Part shown: positions 59,913-64,000 of the stretch, piece after piece | Position numbering within the stretch: the first letter of the stretch is position 1 | Layout: each line of letters starts with the position of its first letter | Assembly (NCBI RefSeq): GCF_023856365.1 | Contig: NW_026042418.1 | Location: forward strand, 1 to 64,000 | Origin: Brienomyrus brachyistius | Lineage: Eukaryota > Chordata > Actinopteri > Osteoglossiformes > Mormyridae | Length of the DNA: 64,000 nucleotides | Reading direction: 5' to 3' | Notes under the pieces: generated by a model | Told to the model about the DNA's origin: nothing | Database searches by the model: none | Seen by the model: the letters and a program-made list of their open reading frames with translations, nothing else | Program-made: the position numbers and the translations under genes

Positions 59913-59962
59913 GATTTGGGCTTGTGAAGCTGGACCTGAAGACCAAATCGGAGAGTGGGGTC
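59913..59962 (+). CDS. vdac3: vdac3 exon 3
   Basis: A 50-nt exon (tctctgcag|GATTTG to GGGGTC|gtaagt) enters in phase 1 and ends at a codon boundary. It codes residues 23-39, GFGLVKLDLKTKSESGV, the first beta-strand region, and matches all VDAC paralogues. The exon 3/4 boundary is where mammalian VDAC3 can insert a 3-nt ATG mini-exon. Confidence 0.93.
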
Positions 59963-62385
59963 GTAAGTGAGCCTGTAGTACTTCCCTCGAGTCAGACTAA
60001 CCTTCACTTACAGGCGAACCACCTTTTCCGAGCTCATCAGGATGTGACGGACTTTTTTTCACGTTTTTAGATGAACAAACAGAATACGATTATCTGTGAG
60101 TCGATGTTCAGACATACGAAGGAAAATTCATTGTTATAGTGTTAAAAACCTGCAGCGTAAAGTGAACCATAGACAGACGTTCTCCTTTTTTAAGACAATG
60201 CCCACATTCTGCAGAAGGCTGAATGTTGCATTTGTACAGTCACAAGGGGGGGCGGATCCATGCGAATGTGGAAATCCGTGAATAAGGCTTGCCCCCCCCC
60301 ACCTCAATCTATAACTGTCTGCAAGCCTGAGCCATGACATAAAAAGTTGTTTACCAATTTTTGCACAAGCAGAACTGTACTGTAAACTTCATGAAATGCT
60401 TTGTCATTTCCTGTCTAGATCTTTTCATATAATATACAAGCCATCCGAATGATGCCCTGTATGTACAAAGTACTGTATGCACTGGGAGCACTACTTACTA
60501 GTGTATATGGGAGTACTACCCATTATTAAGTGTTCCTCAAATGCAAAATTAACGGTAGATTTAAAAGCTACTGCAAGAAACACAAGTTTCCACAGTCACT
60601 GAGACAGTTAGCATGTGAGGCTGGGTACCGACAGCAAAGATAGTATGTATGTACACTAACAAACATTATGTATCACTAATATTTATATATGATATGATAT
60701 TTATGTGATCCAAACCATTTCAAGTATTGTTTATTTGTTTTTGGCTTTAACAAGCTCCACAAACATTCCGGCTTAATGGTTCGTCCTGTGAATACCCAAC
60801 ACGATGACTGTCTGGAACGTCCGTTCTGCTCTTGGCCTGTGTGGTTATTGGTGTGTTTCTGAGACTTTGGGTGCCCGTGTAGTAAAATGGTTAAATCTCC
60901 CCCATCCATGTGCCTGGTCCAGAGCCCCTCTGTTCTTCAGTCTTGTGTGGGCTGAATTTGAGGGCTGCAGACATTTTGAACAGGGAAACTTGATTGCAGA
61001 TTACGTCCCTCCACGGTTTCCCTGTGGGAGATCAACCTGCTTTTTTTCATTCTCTGTGATGTCCATCCCTACCTCTGATTTTGGTTTTCCCTTCAGTTTA
61101 ATTGCAGTGGAAGTTAATGTTTGTTTTGCCAAAGCAATTTGCATTAATTATTACCAATAAAAGAATGAACATTCTGCATTATTAGTTTCTCCCTTTATAC
61201 CTCTCTGTTTGTGTCTCTGTCTGTCTGTCTCTAGCAACCGGGATTCCTTTCCTGAGAAAATTGGAAATTTAACTAAAGCAGACTGATGTTAATATGCCAG
61301 AGGAGATCATTTCTGCTTGTGGAAAAGCCTGCAATGTGCTTTACCTCAGCGGTGCCTCACACTGACTGACAGGCTTGCGAGTCGCCTTAAGACACACGGT
61401 TTATTTTCACTCTGCATTTTTTTGGCATATTTGTGCACCTCCATGGTATAGTGACGTCAGACTGTGTGAATTTCTTTAACTTCTGACTTGTCTCCCTGTC
61501 CTGCTTCCATTCTGGATCGTGCCGCCAGACGGTAAGTGTGAGTGAGTGAGTGTCAGGAGTAAGTGAATGAGTGAGAAGATGATCGTGTGAGTGAATGAGT
61601 GTCAGATCAAGTGAGAGAAAGAATGATTGAGCGCGCGAATGAGTGTACGAATGACTGAATGAGTGAGAAGATGAAAGTGTTTGAATTAGTGAGTGAGCGT
61701 GTGAATGATCAAATGAGTAAGTGAAAGTGTGTGAGTGAGCGAATGAGGCCATTTGTTTGTTGAAGTCAGGGAAGACAGATATAAGAAGCCAGAAATGGCA
61801 TGGAATGAAAAGGAGAATGTCAAAAAAGTAGAATGAAGAACAGAACGTTAAAGCCCATGTGTGGAGAACCTGAGCTCCTGCTCATTTATTGCCATGTGTG
61901 AGCAGCATCTGTGCCGTCAGGCAGCCCCCGCCTCTTCCTCTTAGGAGGGGGGGGGAAAAGTCATCATTCTGCACAACACAGTGATTTATTTTGGAAATGA
62001 AAACAGGAAGGAAAGACAGTCGTTTTTATACTCTTTCTCTCTTACATTCTCTTTTCTACCCCTTTGTTCTCTTCCTTTTTCTCTCTCCTTGTCTCTCGCT
62101 CTCTCTCTCGCTGCCTGGCTCTTTCTGCCTTTCCCACAATGCAGTGTTGTAGCAGTAGCTATACTCACCAGGGCTATATCCACTCCTAATCTCTTTTGTC
62201 TCTTGTCTCTTGCCCCCTCCTCGCTGCCCTCCTCTTCTACCTCCTTCTCCTCTGTTTCACTCTTCCATTGTCGCCTCCTGACCTTGTCTCTACCCTTGCT
62301 TGCGCTTCACTTGGACCCCGCTGCATCGCGCAATCTCTCTCTTTTTCTATCTCTGCCCAACCCCCCTTGGGTCTCTGTCTCTAAG
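59963..62385 (+). other. vdac3 intron 3
   Basis: 2.4 kb. The degenerate GTGA tract at 61536-61746 is listed separately. A pyrimidine-rich CT stretch (62030-62380) precedes the next acceptor. I searched for an agATGgt mini-exon and saw none. Confidence 0.5.
61536..61746. repeat. Degenerate (GTGA/ATGA)n tract
   Basis: gagtgagtgagtgtcag, gtgaatgagtgagaagatga and similar tetranucleotide variants run for about 210 bp. A minus-strand Ser/His-rich open frame results from it and is not a gene. Confidence 0.85.
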
Positions 62386-62538
62386 GAGTTCATTACCTCT
62401 GGATCCAGTAGCGTAGACACTGGCAAGGCCACTGGAAACCTGGAAACCAAGTACAAATTGCCTGACTTGGGGCTCAGCTTCAGCCAGAAGTGGAACACGG
62501 ACAATAACCTGACCAGCGAGATTACCCTGGAGGACCAG
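62386..62538 (+). CDS. vdac3: vdac3 exon 4
   Basis: A 153-nt phase-0 exon (tctctaag|GAGTTC to GACCAG|gtgagt) codes residues 40-90. The block VDTGKATGNLETKYK is closest to human VDAC3 (TDTGKASGNLETKYK). Residue 73, in SFSQKWNTDN, is Gln, as in VDAC3, whereas VDAC1 and VDAC2 carry a membrane-facing Glu there. This, with exon 5, is the main reason for choosing vdac3. Confidence 0.93.
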
Positions 62539-63730
62539 GTGAGTTAGCCAGCTGGAAAATACACTCCCTTTAATTCACTGAGGTTGAGAATAGTGTCTGG
62601 CTGCTGGTGCCGCTCTCAGACCCACCATTCTCAGGCCCCACCGCTCTCAGGCCCCGCCGTTCTCAGGCCCCGCCGCTCTCAGGCCCCGCCGCTCTCAGGC
62701 CCCACCGCTCTCAGGCCCCACCGCTCTCAGGCCCCACCGCTCTCAGCACCGCCGCTCTCAGGCCCCACCACTCTCAGGCCCCACCGTTCTCAGGCCCCAC
62801 CGCTCTCAGGCCCCACCGCTGTCAGGCCCCACCACTCTCAGGCCCCACCGTTCTCAGGCCCCGCCGCTCTCAGGCCCCACCGCTCTCAGGCCCCACCGCT
62901 GTCAGGCCCCACCACTCTCAGGCCCCGCCGCTCTCAGGCCCCACCGTTCTCAGGCCCGCCGCTCTCAGGCCCCACCGCTCTCAGGCCCGCCGCTCTCAGG
63001 CCCCACCGCTCTCAGGCCCACGGCTCTCTGTGCTGAACAATTCACAACTCTCAAGTCAACCCTAGGATTGCACATATGCAAAAGAGAATAAAATAAAACA
63101 ATAAATATCACCATGTTTGAAATTATTGATATTGCTGCAGTACCGTTTTAATCTTGATGTAAATGTATTTTAATCTTGAATAACACGTTTCCAAAACATT
63201 ATACCATTGAGAATCTAATAATTTAATTAATATCCAGAATGTTTCAGATTTTAAAAATGATTAATAAATATTTTTGCAGGACTTTGACAAAATATCGCAG
63301 ATAACTGCCAATATCAATAAAAAAAAATGTCATTCATGTTTTTTGTTGTATGAATTTATACGCATAAACGCAAAAAACAAAATCAAAATTAAACAAAATT
63401 AAAACATTAAATATTTATATTTAAAATAGATTGACTATGAAACACACAAATATATGCATAGGAATGTTTTTCAAACATGTTATACAGATAATCTACAGTT
63501 TGAAAACTTGTGACACCAATAAACTAAAGTTTTTTGGTTCCGTATGCATGTGTCACCCTAACTGGAAGGGTTCAGGGGGTCTGCAGCTGTGTATGACTGG
63601 AGGTTGTGGCATGTCACTGCACCTCCCCTTAACTCAGTGAATAACAGGCAGATTATAATAAAAATTACTGTACAACCTGTATTGCAAAGCTAACAGATTC
63701 TTTTTAATTATTGTTGTAATCGCACTGCAG
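62539..63730 (+). other. vdac3 intron 4
   Basis: 1.2 kb. It starts with the 16-bp array listed separately, then AT-rich sequence (63060-63520) with nothing recognisable. Confidence 0.5.
62609..63027. repeat. 16-bp minisatellite in vdac3 intron 4, about 26 copies
   Basis: The unit is gccccaccgctctcag with few variants (ccgccg, accattct, gctgtcag and occasional 1-3 bp deletions). It begins about 70 bp after the exon 4 donor. There are no stop codons on the plus strand, so two or more frames are open with Leu-Ser-Gly-Pro and Arg-Ser-Gln-Ala-Pro patterns. Non-coding. Confidence 0.95.
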
Positions 63731-63783
63731 CTCGCTCAGGGTTTGAAGCTGACTTTTGACACCTCATTTGTGCCGAACACAGG
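63731..63783 (+). CDS. vdac3: vdac3 exon 5
   Basis: A 53-nt exon (cactgcag|CTCGCT to AACACAGG|gtaagt) enters at a codon boundary and leaves in phase 2. It codes LAQGLKLTFDTSFVPNT(G), residues 91-108. FVPNTG is the VDAC3 form, whereas VDAC1/2 have FSPNTG. Confidence 0.93.
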
Positions 63784-63942
63784 GTAAGTTTCTGACCATT
63801 TGTGTTCTTCCTTAGTGCCTGGTAAACTGTGTCACGAAAGCATGAATTTAAATGTGTTCAGGACTGGTAATGCAGCCAGCATGAGCTCCGGGATTCAGCA
63901 TTTCATCGATAGTGAGACTGACGCAGTATGAATGCATCTATT

Positions 63943-63964
63943 CCCCCCCCCCCCCCCCCCCCCC
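63943..63964. repeat. 22-nt poly-C tract before vdac3 exon 6
   Basis: Twenty-two consecutive C are followed by acgcag|, so the tract is the polypyrimidine tract of the exon 6 acceptor. The length may vary by slippage. Confidence 0.9.
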
Positions 63965-63970
63965 ACGCAG

Positions 63971-64000
63971 CAAGAAAAGCGGCAAGCTGAAAGCCGGCTA
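63971..64000 (+). CDS. vdac3: vdac3 exon 6 (cut by window end)
   Basis: After acgcag|, the bases complete the split Gly codon and then code KKSGKLKAG and the first two bases of a Tyr codon. This matches human VDAC3 (KKSGKLKASY) better than VDAC1 (KKNAKIKTGY). The rest of the barrel lies beyond the window. Confidence 0.9.

Noticed and set aside
59963..62385. VDAC3-type 3-nt ATG mini-exon between exons 3 and 4
   Set aside because: I looked by eye for agATGgt in the intron. Candidates such as tttttagATGaac lack a donor. The exons join in frame without it.

Overview
The window is nuclear DNA of a ray-finned, probably teleost, fish. This is inferred from split vertebrate genes with GT/AG introns, fish-type dispersed repeats, many (CA)n and poly-G/C runs, and very compact introns. 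It carries parts of three protein-coding genes. On the minus strand, at the left edge, is the first coding exon of rfx3 (ciliogenic RFX transcription factor), with its long first intron and CpG-rich candidate promoter regions reaching to about 15.3 kb. Next, also on the minus strand, is a complete glis3 coding region (GLI-similar Krüppel-like factor), with ten coding exons between 47.2 and 22.6 kb and a likely non-coding first exon at 49.5 kb. On the plus strand, from about 57 kb to the right edge, is the 5' part of a VDAC gene, best matched to vdac3 (mitochondrial outer-membrane porin).

Layout: 0.5-15.3 kb is rfx3 exon 2, intron 1 and candidate first exons, with four tandem arrays and a SINE-like element. 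15.3-21.5 kb is AT-rich intergenic DNA with a nested fold-back transposon. 21.5-49.6 kb is glis3, which can be joined exon by exon with consistent phases into an 890-residue protein with five C2H2 fingers. 49.7-56.9 kb is intergenic and rich in dispersed repeats, including a 24-copy 19-bp array. 56.9-64 kb is vdac3 exons 1-6, the last one cut by the window edge.

The rfx3-glis3 neighbourhood and shared orientation match human 9p24. The vdac3 gene on the far side of glis3 does not match the human neighbour there, so it marks a lineage-specific junction. No operon-like or bacterial feature, tRNA, rRNA or CRISPR is present.

The most notable observations are: (i) a tandem duplication of the intron/exon junction of the glis3 zinc-finger-3 exon, creating a second plausible splice acceptor that would frameshift the message; (ii) a 631-bp hAT-like element with a perfect 8-bp target duplication, inserted in an older repeat whose uninterrupted copy is also in the window; (iii) one fold-back element inserted into the arm of another; (iv) splice acceptors whose pyrimidine tracts are homopolymeric C (35 and 22 nt) in two different genes; (v) two minimal upstream ORFs at the glis3 start codon; and (vi) a 16-bp array in a vdac3 intron that repeats an acceptor-like sequence about 26 times. 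I found no clearly new gene system.
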